Origin: Nitrososphaerota archaeon
GTDB taxonomy: Archaea; Thermoproteota; Nitrososphaeria; Nitrososphaerales; UBA183
Direction: 5' to 3'
DNA length: 28,758 bases
Assembly: GCA_027886865.1 (NCBI GenBank)
Contig: JAPCJR010000022.1
Span: forward strand, 1 to 28,758
Positions 5,655-13,513 of this stretch are shown in pieces. A program made the translations under genes and the position numbers. Below the pieces are notes generated by a model. That model ran no database searches, was not told where the DNA came from, and saw nothing but the letters and a program-made list of their open reading frames with translations. The number at the start of each line of letters is the position of its first letter. Positions within the stretch are counted from its first letter, which is position 1.

Positions 5655-7103
5655 TTGCCACCGTCAGTAGACGCTGGAGAAAGGAAGATTCCGAGGCGCC
5701 GCTTCATCAAGTTAGCCGGTGTTATCGCAGCAGCGGGTCTGACGGGCATCGTACTTGGGAATGAAGCCGGCCGGCAGCTCGGAGATAAGTCGACAGAGAA
5801 CATTGTCGAACCTACCAATCAGACCTCAGCGGCCGCAACCACTGTTACCGATGTCCGGACGCTGACCAACACCCAGACCGAGACAGAGACTCTCACCAAC
5901 ACCCAGATTGATACAGAGACGGACACCCAGACCGAGACGGATACTCTTACCGATACCCAGACTGATATGACCACGGAGACGGATACGGAGACCGTGACTG
6001 ATACTCAGGTTGAGACGGTGACGAGCTCCCAGACCGAGACAGCAGCGACAAGTACCACTTCTCCATCAAGCGCTTCAGTCAGCTTCCCGCCGCCGCCGAA
6101 CTCTTTCTCCATATTCTGGATCACCGACACACAGTTCCTCTCCGAGACGAACCCCGCCCTCTTCGGGAGTCTCACGAACTGGATAGTCGAGAACTGGGGT
6201 GCCTACAACGGTAAGGTGGTTATTCACACGGGGGACATCGTGGAGACCGGAGCCGTGCCGGAGCAGTGGCAGAACGCCGACGCCGCCATGTCCAACCTCC
6301 TGCAGAACGGCATACCGTATACCTGGTGCGCGGGAAATCACGACGACCTGGTCGGCGGGGACCCGACCTCCGGTTGGAACGGGAACATATGGGCCCCGAG
6401 CTTTGACCCAACGCAGGTAAGCGCCCAGGTGAACGCCATGCAGGGCGTGAGCTGGGTCGGCGACTTTCACAACGGGATGAACACTGCGCTCGCTTTCTCC
6501 GCCAACGGTTTGGACTTCCTCGTCGTGAACTTGGAGTGGAACGCTCAGCCCGACGTACTGGCCTGGGTCGGCGGCATCCTGGATGACCCGGATTACTCGG
6601 ACCACCACGTCATAATCGCACCTCACGCTTACATGAACGCGTGGGGATTTCCCCAGGTCTCGAGTGACGCGATTGACCTTAGCGGCTTCGTTGGCGGTAT
6701 CACAGCGCTGATGGATGCACATTCCTCCAACGTCTTCCTGACTCTGAACGGCCACTTCGCCACTGACTTCGGCTACAACCTGCCGAGTCCGGTGAACGGC
6801 AGGAACGAGCTGATGTTTGACAGACAGGACTCCACCGACGCCCCGGGCGACCCCATTGGACATGGCGTCGATCCCGATACTCCTACGACCACGGACGATG
6901 AGAAAGTGGGAGGAGCGACCGTCACGATTCTCAATTTCGACACGGCCAACAACCAAATCAATGTAAGTACCTGCGATGTCTATACAGGTTTGTGGAGGGC
7001 AGACCCGTATGAGCAGTACTCAATCACATTGTTCCCGACTCTCACTGCCATCAACCCCGCGGGTGTCGCCGGACGAACCACTACATTGACCGCAACGAAA
7101 TAG
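5655..7103 (+). CDS. Tat-exported calcineurin-like metallophosphoesterase
   Basis: This 482-residue protein starts with a twin-arginine signal (IPRRRFIKLAGVIAAAGLTG, residues 12-31). A Thr/Glu/Asp/Gln linker follows (about 63-139) built of TxTxTxT units such as TNTQTETETLTNTQ, and then a metallophosphoesterase domain. Visible metal motifs are ITDTQF (Asp158), HTGDIVE (Asp194), AGNHDD (228-231), a late APH (324) and NGHF (367). The classical first D-x-H is D-T-Q, and the final G-H-x-H lacks its second histidine. The D-T-Q form is known in some secreted members, so the enzyme may still be active on phosphoesters outside the cell. Folded Tat cargo plus a long charged linker suggests a surface-tethered enzyme. 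The start is a TTG; ATTTATCA at 5611-5618 may be its TATA box. Confidence 0.85.
   Translation: MPPSVDAGERKIPRRRFIKLAGVIAAAGLTGIVLGNEAGRQLGDKSTENIVEPTNQTSAAATTVTDVRTLTNTQTETETLTNTQIDTETDTQTETDTLTDTQTDMTTETDTETVTDTQVETVTSSQTETAATSTTSPSSASVSFPPPPNSFSIFWITDTQFLSETNPALFGSLTNWIVENWGAYNGKVVIHTGDIVETGAVPEQWQNADAAMSNLLQNGIPYTWCAGNHDDLVGGDPTSGWNGNIWAPSFDPTQVSAQVNAMQGVSWVGDFHNGMNTALAFSANGLDFLVVNLEWNAQPDVLAWVGGILDDPDYSDHHVIIAPHAYMNAWGFPQVSSDAIDLSGFVGGITALMDAHSSNVFLTLNGHFATDFGYNLPSPVNGRNELMFDRQDSTDAPGDPIGHGVDPDTPTTTDDEKVGGATVTILNFDTANNQINVSTCDVYTGLWRADPYEQYSITLFPTLTAINPAGVAGRTTTLTATK
5853..6036 (+). repeat. Degenerate in-frame repeat coding a Thr/Glu/Asp-rich linker
   Basis: Degenerate short units such as ACCCAGACCGAGACGGATAC recur in frame and encode TxTxTxT strings. 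The pattern explains the linker of the metallophosphoesterase and probably evolves by unit slippage. It is coding, not a CRISPR or satellite array. Confidence 0.75.
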
Positions 7104-7205
7104 CGAACCGCCGGGCGAGAAGCAATCTTCCCCGATTCGCCTCTTCTTTACGGTCATCTACTCTTCGTGGTTGTCTGGCTCTAAGCCAGGGCACGACAAG
7201 GCCGT

Positions 7206-7589
7206 CTAGATCATGACGAGCTTGACGCTCTTTATCTTGTCTTCCCTCTGAAGCTCGCCGGTCATCTTCGCGACCTCCTTCGCGTCGCCTTCGAGGAGGA
7301 AGAGTTCAACGCAGTTGCTCCGCGTTATCTTGTTGTGGATGTGCGTCCTGACTATGTCGTCGAACCTGTGCTTGATCTGCGTGACCTTCTCTTCGTTCTC
7401 TTCGGTGTGGGTGACAACGACCACGGCGCTGACCTTGCCGGAGAGGGTGTCCTTCTCCTTCACGTCCTGGATGAGGAGCCTGATGCCCGCTCTGACCAGC
7501 TCGGACCTTCCGGTGAACCCCCTGGAGCCCTGCATCGCGTCCATCTCCTTCAGCATGGTCTCGGGGAATGAGAGGCTGACTATTGGCAT
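7206..7589 (-). CDS. NikR-like (CopG family) metal-responsive regulator
   Basis: This 127-residue protein has an N-terminal ribbon-helix-helix (MPIVSLSFPETMLKEMD, GFTGRSELVRAGIRLL) and a C-terminal ACT-like domain (SAVVVVTHTEENEE through SNCVELFLLEGDAKEVAKMT). Candidate metal ligands His74, His83, His85 and Cys93 follow the order of the NikR nickel site, but spacings differ from E. coli NikR, so the metal is uncertain. The frame is open upstream to 7670. The ATG at 7589 is chosen because it matches the family start and has a TATA box 27 nt away. It is divergent from a ZIP-like transporter gene, its likely target. Family members act as metal-loaded repressors of uptake systems. Confidence 0.85.
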   Translation of the reverse strand: MPIVSLSFPETMLKEMDAMQGSRGFTGRSELVRAGIRLLIQDVKEKDTLSGKVSAVVVVTHTEENEEKVTQIKHRFDDIVRTHIHNKITRSNCVELFLLEGDAKEVAKMTGELQREDKIKSVKLVMI

Positions 7590-7612
7590 TGCTGATATTG
7601 CTACTAATCCTG

Positions 7613-7620
7613 ATATATAA
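7613..7620 (-). promoter_or_regulatory. TATA box for the NikR-like regulator
   Basis: Read on the minus strand the bases are TTATATAT, centred about 27 nt before the ATG at 7589, which predicts a leaderless transcript. A direct repeat CTGATAT (7592 and 7610) brackets the box and could be part of an autoregulatory site. Confidence 0.65.
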
Positions 7621-7704
7621 TCATGGTCTTGAATTAACAACATGCTCCATGGCCGGTAATTGAGCCACAAAGGTTAACGTCACTTTTGTCTCTCGTAAGT
7701 CCGC

Positions 7705-8514
7705 TTGATAGGATTCGCGGAGACATTCGGCGGCACCCTAGCTTCCTTCATAATACCCGCATTCGTCGGGATTCTGATAGTTTCTGCGGCTGCAAAGTAT
7801 CTGAAGGCGAGATACCTGGCGGCCTTCGCAATCGGGATCTACCTCTGGTTCTTCACGGACACCATCGGTGACGCTTCTTTTCTCGGTGTAGATGAGGGAT
7901 TCACGGGGGGAGGCTTCCATGCCCTTCTGTGGCTCCTCTTCGCGGTAGGTCTCATACTCGTCTTCGCGTTCGACAAGGACATGTTCACCTCCGGCCCAGC
8001 CGGGGCGAAGTTCGGATTCGCCATACCGCTGCTCGTCGCCGTCGCCGTCGGAATCCACGGTTTCGGAGAGGGGGCTGCGATCGGGTCCACCGCTGCGACG
8101 ACACCCAGCACGAATCTGGTAGACGCGTTCGGCGGCATCACGGCGGGCGCGGCTTTCGTCCTCCACAAGACCCTCGAACCGATGATGGTCGGAGCGGCCT
8201 ATTGGATCTACGCCAAGGACCGAGCGAAGACCAGCTCGGCACTTCTTAGGGACATATCGATCATGGTGGCGGCCTTCACACTTCCGGGGATAATCGGCTC
8301 CGCCTCCGCGTACTTCATCGTCCAGATCTATCCAAACGCCGACTTCACCTACGTGTTCGCCCTGGGGCTAGGGACGTCAGTCTACGCGATCGCCAGGCTG
8401 GCGAGACCCCTCTATGAGAACTCGGTATCATCGAAATCTGAGTCGATCAAGATGGGATTGCTCATCCTCGTCGGGTTCACATGCCTTTATGTTGCCGCCC
8501 TTCTCCACTCGTGA
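7705..8514 (+). CDS. ZIP-family-like metal ion transporter
   Basis: This 269-residue protein has about eight membrane segments. Residues 118-123 read HGFGEG and 154-158 read HKTLE. These correspond to the metal-site motifs of ZIP helices 4 and 5 (H-N-x-P-E-G and H-x-x-x-E) and line the transport path for zinc, iron, manganese or related divalent ions. The usual histidine-rich cytoplasmic loop is absent. The start is a TTG at 7705 with no clear Shine-Dalgarno. The divergent NikR-like regulator suggests metal-controlled expression, and the cupredoxin gene begins 16 nt downstream, suggesting an operon. Import towards the cytosol is the usual ZIP direction; the ion cannot be told from sequence. 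Confidence 0.78.
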   Translation: MIGFAETFGGTLASFIIPAFVGILIVSAAAKYLKARYLAAFAIGIYLWFFTDTIGDASFLGVDEGFTGGGFHALLWLLFAVGLILVFAFDKDMFTSGPAGAKFGFAIPLLVAVAVGIHGFGEGAAIGSTAATTPSTNLVDAFGGITAGAAFVLHKTLEPMMVGAAYWIYAKDRAKTSSALLRDISIMVAAFTLPGIIGSASAYFIVQIYPNADFTYVFALGLGTSVYAIARLARPLYENSVSSKSESIKMGLLILVGFTCLYVAALLHS

Positions 8515-8530
8515 TTGAGGCCACTGTGGG

Positions 8531-9001
8531 TTGAACTCAAACCGCAGAGTAATGCTCGTCCTCGTGGCGGTAGCTATCATCGGTGCGGCTTCAGTGACCT
8601 CGCTCTACGCACTCAGCATCGGGAAGAGCCCACCCACCGACACCGGCCTTCCGCCTGGTTGCACTGAGCCTCCGGGCGGCTTCCTGATGGTAGCTAGCCA
8701 TCTCGGCTGGAACGACAGCGAGCTGCACGGCGCCGGGATCACCCCCAACGTGACGTGGCCCAAGATGACCGTAACCCAGGGCCAGACCGTCAACATCACC
8801 GTTTGCAACACCGACGTACAGGCGCACAGCTTCGAGATAGAGTATTATGAACAGGGCGAGGCCAACACCCTCCACCCTCAGCAGGTCCTCCATTTCCAGT
8901 TCGTCGCGAGCAGGTCTGGTACGTTCCAGGTTTACTGCGAGATTCCGTGCAGCATACACATCTACATGCAAAGCGCACAGTTGGTCGTGACCCCTTCCTA
9001 G
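8531..9001 (+). CDS. Membrane-anchored cupredoxin
   Basis: This 156-residue protein has an N-terminal signal anchor (VMLVLVAVAIIGAASVTSLYAL, residues 7-28), then a cupredoxin domain facing outside. Copper ligands are visible as His99 (AHSFEIEYY) and the C-terminal cluster CEIPCSIHIYM with Cys136, Cys140, His143 and Met146. The C-x3-C start resembles CuA of cytochrome oxidase subunit II. The spacing after the second Cys is x2-His-x2-Met rather than x3-His-x2-Met, and matches a mononuclear type 1 site such as amicyanin. It is therefore either a shortened CuA site or a blue copper site with an extra cysteine. It probably carries electrons at the membrane surface. The TTG start lies 16 nt after the ZIP-like gene. 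Confidence 0.85.
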   Translation: MNSNRRVMLVLVAVAIIGAASVTSLYALSIGKSPPTDTGLPPGCTEPPGGFLMVASHLGWNDSELHGAGITPNVTWPKMTVTQGQTVNITVCNTDVQAHSFEIEYYEQGEANTLHPQQVLHFQFVASRSGTFQVYCEIPCSIHIYMQSAQLVVTPS

Positions 9002-9058
9002 CCGGCCGTTGGGTCCCCGAGTGGTCTGCTGTGGCTCAAACGCCGAAATTGCGCCAAT

Positions 9059-9065
9059 CTTAAAT
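9059..9065 (+). promoter_or_regulatory. TATA box for the small membrane protein / winged-helix pair
   Basis: The bases CTTAAAT are centred about 27 nt before the ATG at 9089, again predicting a leaderless mRNA. This separates the pair from the ZIP-cupredoxin operon upstream. Confidence 0.6.
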
Positions 9066-9088
9066 CCCGCGGGAGCAGCGCATCACCC

Positions 9089-9424
9089 ATGTCGGGAACG
9101 CTGCCATCCGACCTGTTCTCCCCGGCCACTACGGGCGGGAACGACGTGCTGCACTTTTTGCTAGCCGGATTGTCGGTGGTCGTGATGGTAATCTCGGCGG
9201 GCGCGTACATTCGTCGGAGAGACCGTCGCTACTTCTTCCTCATGCTCGCTTTCGTATTCCTCTGCCTCGACCAGCTGGTCACGCTCTATCAAGAGCTCTA
9301 CTTCTACGGCCTGCTCATCGTGATACCCTACCTCGGCCTTCACTTGGTCCATTTCTTCGAGCTGCTAATGCTGGTAAGCTTCATAGCTGCCCTCCTCGTC
9401 CCGAACAGGGGGATCAAGACTTGA
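9089..9424 (+). CDS. Small three-helix membrane protein
   Basis: This 111-residue protein has three hydrophobic helices: about 19-40 (DVLHFLLAGLSVVVMVISAGAY), 47-68 (YFFLMLAFVFLCLDQLVTLY) and 73-104 (GLLIVIPYLGLHLVHFFELLMLVSFIAALL). It carries histidines in the first and third helices. The last 4 nt overlap the start of a winged-helix regulator gene. Haloarchaea have comparable small membrane proteins next to two-helix regulators, but I cannot assign the family. The intramembrane histidines could bind heme or metal, which is speculation. The tight coupling suggests a membrane sensor or a target of the regulator. Confidence 0.78.
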   Translation: MSGTLPSDLFSPATTGGNDVLHFLLAGLSVVVMVISAGAYIRRRDRRYFFLMLAFVFLCLDQLVTLYQELYFYGLLIVIPYLGLHLVHFFELLMLVSFIAALLVPNRGIKT

Positions 9425-9930
9425 GCAACCTGAACTTCAACAGACTAAGGACGAAGAGGGTGGTCTCGCTCTTCCCCGGCATCCACCTCAGGAAGCTCCA
9501 GCGGGTTACGAACACCTCGTTCAACACGACGCGCTATCACGTCCGCAACCTGGAGAAGGACGGAGAGATCGTCTGCTCGGAGGAGGGGGGACTCAAGAGG
9601 CTTTATCCAGTGGGAACAGACGAAAGGACGCGGAAGGTCCAGGCGCTGCTCCTCGACAAGACGGCGAGGAAGATCATTTCCACCCTGCTGGAGTCGGGAG
9701 CGCTGAGCAACGGTGACCTCTCGGGGCTCAGCCGCCTCGCCAAGTCCACCGTGAGCGAGCATGTCGACGCGCTGCGTAAAGCGGACGTGGTGAGGAGGAA
9801 CGTAGCCATCGACGGCACCGTCTCATATGAGATACAGGATACCGAGGAGGTGACCCGCCTCATGGCGGCGTTCCGGAGGAACCTCCTTGACAGCGCGACA
9901 GACCGTTTCGTCGACCTCTGGGACATCTGA
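9421..9930 (+). CDS. Tandem winged-helix transcriptional regulator
   Basis: This 169-residue protein has two winged-helix units. The first (about 22-65) contains LRKLQRVTNTSFNTTRYHVR and a wing ending GLKRLYPVG. The second (about 80-135) contains ARKIISTLLESGALSNGDLS, then a recognition helix (AKSTVSEHVDALRKADVV) and a wing (VAIDGTVSYEIQD). No ligand domain or membrane helix is present. Proteins of this architecture are frequent in Archaea as ArsR-like regulators. It starts with a TTG overlapping the stop of the upstream membrane protein gene, so both are made together. Confidence 0.85.
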   Translation: MSNLNFNRLRTKRVVSLFPGIHLRKLQRVTNTSFNTTRYHVRNLEKDGEIVCSEEGGLKRLYPVGTDERTRKVQALLLDKTARKIISTLLESGALSNGDLSGLSRLAKSTVSEHVDALRKADVVRRNVAIDGTVSYEIQDTEEVTRLMAAFRRNLLDSATDRFVDLWDI

Positions 9931-9950
9931 AGCGATTTAAGGTTCAATCA

Positions 9951-9958
9951 ATTTATTT
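9951..9958 (+). promoter_or_regulatory. TATA box for the DUF929-VKOR operon
   Basis: The bases ATTTATTT, centred about 33 nt before the ATG at 9988, predict a leader of roughly 7 nt. Confidence 0.6.
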
Positions 9959-9987
9959 ACCTCAGAACAAGCCGGGTTTGACCAATC

Positions 9988-10905
9988 ATGGGAAGACGAG
10001 CGACTCTAAATGCGAAGAAGAGGAACCGTCGCATAGTCACTATATCTATCGTCGCAGCGATTATCGCTGCCATCGTCGTCCTCATACTGATAGTAGAGGC
10101 CTCGCAGCCTCCCCCGTCCCCCTTTATCGGCCAAGCGGTTTCGTCTACGATCATGCAACAGCTTACGGGCGTCAGCGACTCCACTCTGAAGAGCGTCGGC
10201 CTCCCCACCGCGGTGACTGCGCCGACGGCCATCTCGGGCACGGCGCTCACGCTCAACGGGAAGCCTGAAGTGCTCTACATCGGCGGGGAGTTCTGTCCCT
10301 TCTGCGCAATCGAGAGATGGAGTATGATAATCGCCCTCTCCCACTTCGGGAACTTCTCGGGACTCGAATACATGCAGTCCTCGTCGACCGATACCAACCC
10401 CAATACGCCGACGTTCACCTTCGCGGGCAATGCCAGCGTGCCCTTCAACTTTACGAGCAAGTACGTGGCCTTTGTCCCCGTCGAAGAGTGGGACAGGAGT
10501 GATGCCATCAGACAGACCCCGACCACTTCGCAGCAGGCCCTCTACACCCAGTACGGCAGCTGCGCCAGCACCAGTCAGGTAGGGATTCCGTTCATCGACG
10601 TTGCGAACTCCTATGTCGTTAACTGCGGCGCACAATTCAGCTTGCCGCAGATCGCAGGCGACAACTGGACTCAAGTGGCGTCACAGCTCAACACGCCCAG
10701 CAGCGCGGTCGCGCAGGGGATGGACGGAGCCGCGAACTCGCTGATAACCGCAATCTGCAAGGTGGACGGCGAACAGCCGACCTCCGTCTGCAGCCAGTCG
10801 TACGCGACAGTGACCCTCGCAGCCGTCTCGGCCGGAGCGGTCAGCGGGCAGCAGAATCTGGCTCTCCTCCCTCAGGTCCGTGAAGAAAGCCGATGGACAA
10901 GCTAA
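9988..10905 (+). CDS. DUF929-like membrane-anchored thioredoxin-fold protein
   Basis: This 305-residue protein has a basic N terminus and one anchor helix (about residues 16-36), then an extracytoplasmic domain. [15 protein letters not shown] holds a thioredoxin-like C-x-x-C (Cys103, Cys106), and [10 protein letters not shown] matches the strand with the cis-proline of the fold. Further cysteines (for example in GSCAST and VVNCGAQF) may form structural disulfides. The family is known from Sulfolobales and other Archaea as DUF929. The overlap of 13 nt with a VKOR gene strongly suggests that this is the oxidant recycled by VKOR, like the DsbA partner in bacterial VKOR systems, and that it introduces disulfides into exported proteins. 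That functional pairing is inferred. Confidence 0.85.
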   Translation: MGRRATLNAKKRNRRIVTISIVAAIIAAIVVLILIVEASQPPPSPFIGQAVSSTIMQQLTGVSDSTLKSVGLPTAVTAPTAISGTALTLNGKPEVLYIGGEFCPFCAIERWSMIIALSHFGNFSGLEYMQSSSTDTNPNTPTFTFAGNASVPFNFTSKYVAFVPVEEWDRSDAIRQTPTTSQQALYTQYGSCASTSQVGIPFIDVANSYVVNCGAQFSLPQIAGDNWTQVASQLNTPSSAVAQGMDGAANSLITAICKVDGEQPTSVCSQSYATVTLAAVSAGAVSGQQNLALLPQVREESRWTS

Positions 10906-11324
10906 CCAAGGCTCTCCTGGGCCTCGCCGCGATAGGAATACCGGACGCAATCTATCATGCGTACGGCGAGATTACAGCCTATTCCACGCCACTGGGAAAC
11001 GCCTGCGACATCAACAACCTGTTCTCCTGTAGCCGGGTATTCCAAAGCGGCTACACCACCTTCCTCGGTCTCTCATTGTGGGTCTACGGAGTGGTCTGGT
11101 TCCCGTTCATCCTGATCCTGGGCTATTGGTTCGTGAGAAAGGGTGGGTCATTGAGGGGCGAAGTACTGGTTCCCGTGCTCATGGTCGGCAACATCTTCAC
11201 CCTCTATCTCTGGTACCTCGAACTGGTCAAGATAGGGGCCCTGTGCCCTGTCTGCATAAGCATGTACTGCCTGAACTACCTGATGACCGCGATATGTCTC
11301 GTCGTGGTGCTCAGGGAGAATTAA
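10893..11324 (+). CDS. Vitamin K epoxide reductase (VKOR) family protein
   Basis: This 143-residue integral membrane protein has four predicted helices. The catalytic pair is in [11 protein letters not shown] (Cys118, Cys121), and the loop pair is Cys38 (NACDIN) and Cys46 (NLFSCSRVF), followed by the family's conserved region ([10 protein letters not shown]). Prokaryotic VKOR homologues pass electrons from a thioredoxin-like disulfide donor to quinone, replacing DsbB. The ATG lies inside the end of the DUF929 gene, so the two are translationally coupled. In many bacteria VKOR is fused to its thioredoxin partner; here the partners are separate proteins. Confidence 0.93.
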   Translation: MDKLTKALLGLAAIGIPDAIYHAYGEITAYSTPLGNACDINNLFSCSRVFQSGYTTFLGLSLWVYGVVWFPFILILGYWFVRKGGSLRGEVLVPVLMVGNIFTLYLWYLELVKIGALCPVCISMYCLNYLMTAICLVVVLREN

Positions 11325-11453
11325 CCTCTTCCTGTGCTCCATCGCTCCCTAGGCGACGTCAGTATTCCCGAACTTCCGAAATCGTCATATCTGAGCCCCG
11401 AATGACGGTTGGGGTGCGTTTCCACCCTTGGTGCCCCAAATGATATAGGAAGT

Positions 11454-11461
11454 CTTATAAA
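11454..11461 (+). promoter_or_regulatory. TATA box for the Lrp-dimer gene and perhaps kdpABC
   Basis: The bases CTTATAAA, centred about 43 nt before the TTG at 11501, would start transcription near 11484 and leave a leader of about 17 nt. No clear TATA box is seen in the 60 bp before kdpA, so this promoter may also drive the potassium genes. Confidence 0.5.
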
Positions 11462-11500
11462 TGGACCTTCGACGATGGTCGAATTCACCGATGAAATGAT

Positions 11501-11797
11501 TTGTCTCGACTATTAGCCTTCGTTGACATCTTCGTAGAATCTGCGGCGATGGACGATGTAGTGTTAGCCTTGAAGAAGCTGGACAACCTCGAGGAGCTCT
11601 ACGAGGTGACCGGGGAGTTCGATATCGTGAGCCTCCTCTCCGCCGCAGACATCGAGGAGTTCAGGGATGTCCTGAAGAACAAGATAATGAAGATCAAGGG
11701 AGTGAAGAGCACCGTAAGCTCGGTGGTCCTCATGTCCCACAAAGGCCCGCGCTGCCTCAAAGATACCCCCAAGGTCCCCCAGGCCCCGCGTCAGTAG
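11501..11797 (+). CDS. Stand-alone Lrp/AsnC ligand-binding (dimer) domain protein
   Basis: This 98-residue protein consists only of the alpha-beta ligand-binding domain of Lrp/AsnC regulators: AFVDIFVESAAMDDVVLAL, ELYEVTGEFDIVSLLSA, EEFRDVLKNKIMKIKGV and STVSSVVLM. The DNA-binding helix-turn-helix is absent. Such proteins form dimers or higher rings and bind amino acids or other small effectors, sometimes modulating full-length Lrp proteins. The kdpA gene begins 60 nt downstream on the same strand, and a role in sensing for that operon is possible but unproven. The start is a TTG; no in-frame ATG precedes it. Confidence 0.85.
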   Translation: MSRLLAFVDIFVESAAMDDVVLALKKLDNLEELYEVTGEFDIVSLLSAADIEEFRDVLKNKIMKIKGVKSTVSSVVLMSHKGPRCLKDTPKVPQAPRQ

Positions 11798-11857
11798 GAA
11801 GGAAGGTAGGCAACCCGCTGGTGAGGAAGACCATAGACCATTTGGACCTTGGAATAG

Positions 11858-13513
11858 TTGATAGACGGAATTCAAGCAGGCTACGTAATAGTAATCCTCG
11901 GGGTCGCCGTATTCTCCGGATGGCTCCTGGCGCCATACATAGTTAGAGTCTACAGCAGGGCTCCGGGCAGGCTAGACCGTCTCCTTAGTCCCATCGAGGG
12001 GTTCATCTATCGCATCGTCGGAGCCGACCCCTCCCACACGATGGGCTGGAAGCAGTACTTCCTAGCTGCACTATTCGTCAACCTCGTGCAGATGGCTCTG
12101 GCGGCGGCCATCCTGACGCTGCAGGGGTCTCTGCCTCTCAATCCCATGGGCTTCCCAGGCTTATCTTGGGACCTGACCTTCAACACCGTGATATCGATCG
12201 CGACCAACACCAACCTCCAACACTACAACGGAGAACAGTCCTTGTCGTACCTGAGCCAGATGTCCGCCATCCAGTTCCTGCAGTTCACTTCAGCGGCGAC
12301 CGGGATCTGCGCCGCGGTGGCGTTCGCCCGCGGCCTGACAAACGGCTCGAAAGATATGGGGAACTTCTACGTAGATTTTGTGCGGTCGATCACCCGTATC
12401 CTCATCCCCCTCTGCCTGATCGCTGCCTTGGTCTTCGTAGCGCTCGGCGTCCCGCAGACGATTGGGGGATACGTCACCGTCCAGACGGTTGAAGGCGCTA
12501 CCCAAACGATTCTGGTCGGCCCGGTAGCGTCGCTCGTCTCGATAATGCAGATAGGGACGAACGGAGGCGGATACTTCGGGGCCAACTCGGCCTACCCGTT
12601 CCAGAACCCTAACCCGCAGACCGAGATATTCCAGATCTTCCTGATGCTCCTGCTGCCGACGACGCTTTGCTTCGTGTACGGCCAGATGCTTGGCAAGAGG
12701 AGGGAGACGAGGCCCATACTCATCGGCGCCTACGCGCTCTTTGCGATCGACCTGATCATAGCATTCATTCCTCCAGAAGCCCTGAACGCCGGGATGGAGG
12801 TGAGGTTCGCCGGGTTCTGGTCTGAGTTCTGGACCGTCGTCACCACAGCTGTGACCACCGGGTCGGTGAACAGCTCTCTCTCATCTCAGCATCCGCTCGC
12901 CATACTTGCAGCTTTCATGGGCATGCTGATTCAGTCGACTCCGGGTGGCAAGGGAGTCGGGCTGATGTATATGGTGATGTACGTGGTCATCACCGTCTTC
13001 ATAGTCGGGCTCATGTCAGGAAGGACTCCCGAGTATCTGGGGGCCAAGATCAACAGCAGGGACGTCCTGCTTGTGATGACCGCCTTCCTGATACATCCTC
13101 TGCTAATACTGGTGCCCACGGTGCTCGCGTACGCAAGCGGCGCGGCGGCCGCTATCGGAATGAACTCCAGCTCGGTAGACTTCACCCAGGTGCTGTACGA
13201 ATTCACCTCAGCGGCGGCCAACAACGGCTCCGACTTCCTCGGCTCATCCGCGAACACGGTCTTCTTCAACGTCTCTACAGGGGTCGTTATGTTCTTGGGC
13301 CGGTACGCCCCCATCGGCCTTCTGCTCGCGCTATCCGGCTCGATGATGGGCAGGAAGAGGTCGCCTGAGTCTGGGCTGAAGACCGACACACTGGTCTTCA
13401 CGGCGGTACTCGTGGGCAGCATCCTCATCCTAGTCGTGCTCACCTTCTTCCCCTTCCTCGCCCTCGGGCCTATACTGTCGTACTTCCAGGGAAACGTGAA
13501 TGGACTTGGATAG
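11858..13513 (+). CDS. kdpA: Potassium-transporting ATPase subunit KdpA
   Basis: This 551-residue channel-like subunit matches the usual length of KdpA. The four selectivity-filter regions are visible: TNTNLQHY (about 116-123), GTNGGGYFGANSAYPFQNP (233-251), TTGSVNSSL (333-341) and SAAANNGSDF (451-460). It binds K+ from outside with high affinity and passes it to KdpB for ATP-driven uptake. The first filter has Leu where Trp is common. The start is a TTG at 11858. The 3' end overlaps kdpB by 14 nt. No kdpF-like small gene is seen upstream. Confidence 0.97.
   Translation: MIDGIQAGYVIVILGVAVFSGWLLAPYIVRVYSRAPGRLDRLLSPIEGFIYRIVGADPSHTMGWKQYFLAALFVNLVQMALAAAILTLQGSLPLNPMGFPGLSWDLTFNTVISIATNTNLQHYNGEQSLSYLSQMSAIQFLQFTSAATGICAAVAFARGLTNGSKDMGNFYVDFVRSITRILIPLCLIAALVFVALGVPQTIGGYVTVQTVEGATQTILVGPVASLVSIMQIGTNGGGYFGANSAYPFQNPNPQTEIFQIFLMLLLPTTLCFVYGQMLGKRRETRPILIGAYALFAIDLIIAFIPPEALNAGMEVRFAGFWSEFWTVVTTAVTTGSVNSSLSSQHPLAILAAFMGMLIQSTPGGKGVGLMYMVMYVVITVFIVGLMSGRTPEYLGAKINSRDVLLVMTAFLIHPLLILVPTVLAYASGAAAAIGMNSSSVDFTQVLYEFTSAAANNGSDFLGSSANTVFFNVSTGVVMFLGRYAPIGLLLALSGSMMGRKRSPESGLKTDTLVFTAVLVGSILILVVLTFFPFLALGPILSYFQGNVNGLG

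Noticed and set aside
5853..6036. Short repeated units resembling a CRISPR or satellite array
   Set aside because: The units are in frame, have no spacers and encode the Thr/Glu/Asp linker of the exported phosphoesterase.
6075..6956. Long minus-strand open frame (about 293 codons) inside the metallophosphoesterase gene
   Set aside because: It is antisense to a gene with clear catalytic motifs and shows no recognisable domain; high GC favours such shadows.
11798..11857. A possible kdpF gene upstream of kdpA
   Set aside because: The 60-bp gap holds no short hydrophobic open frame.
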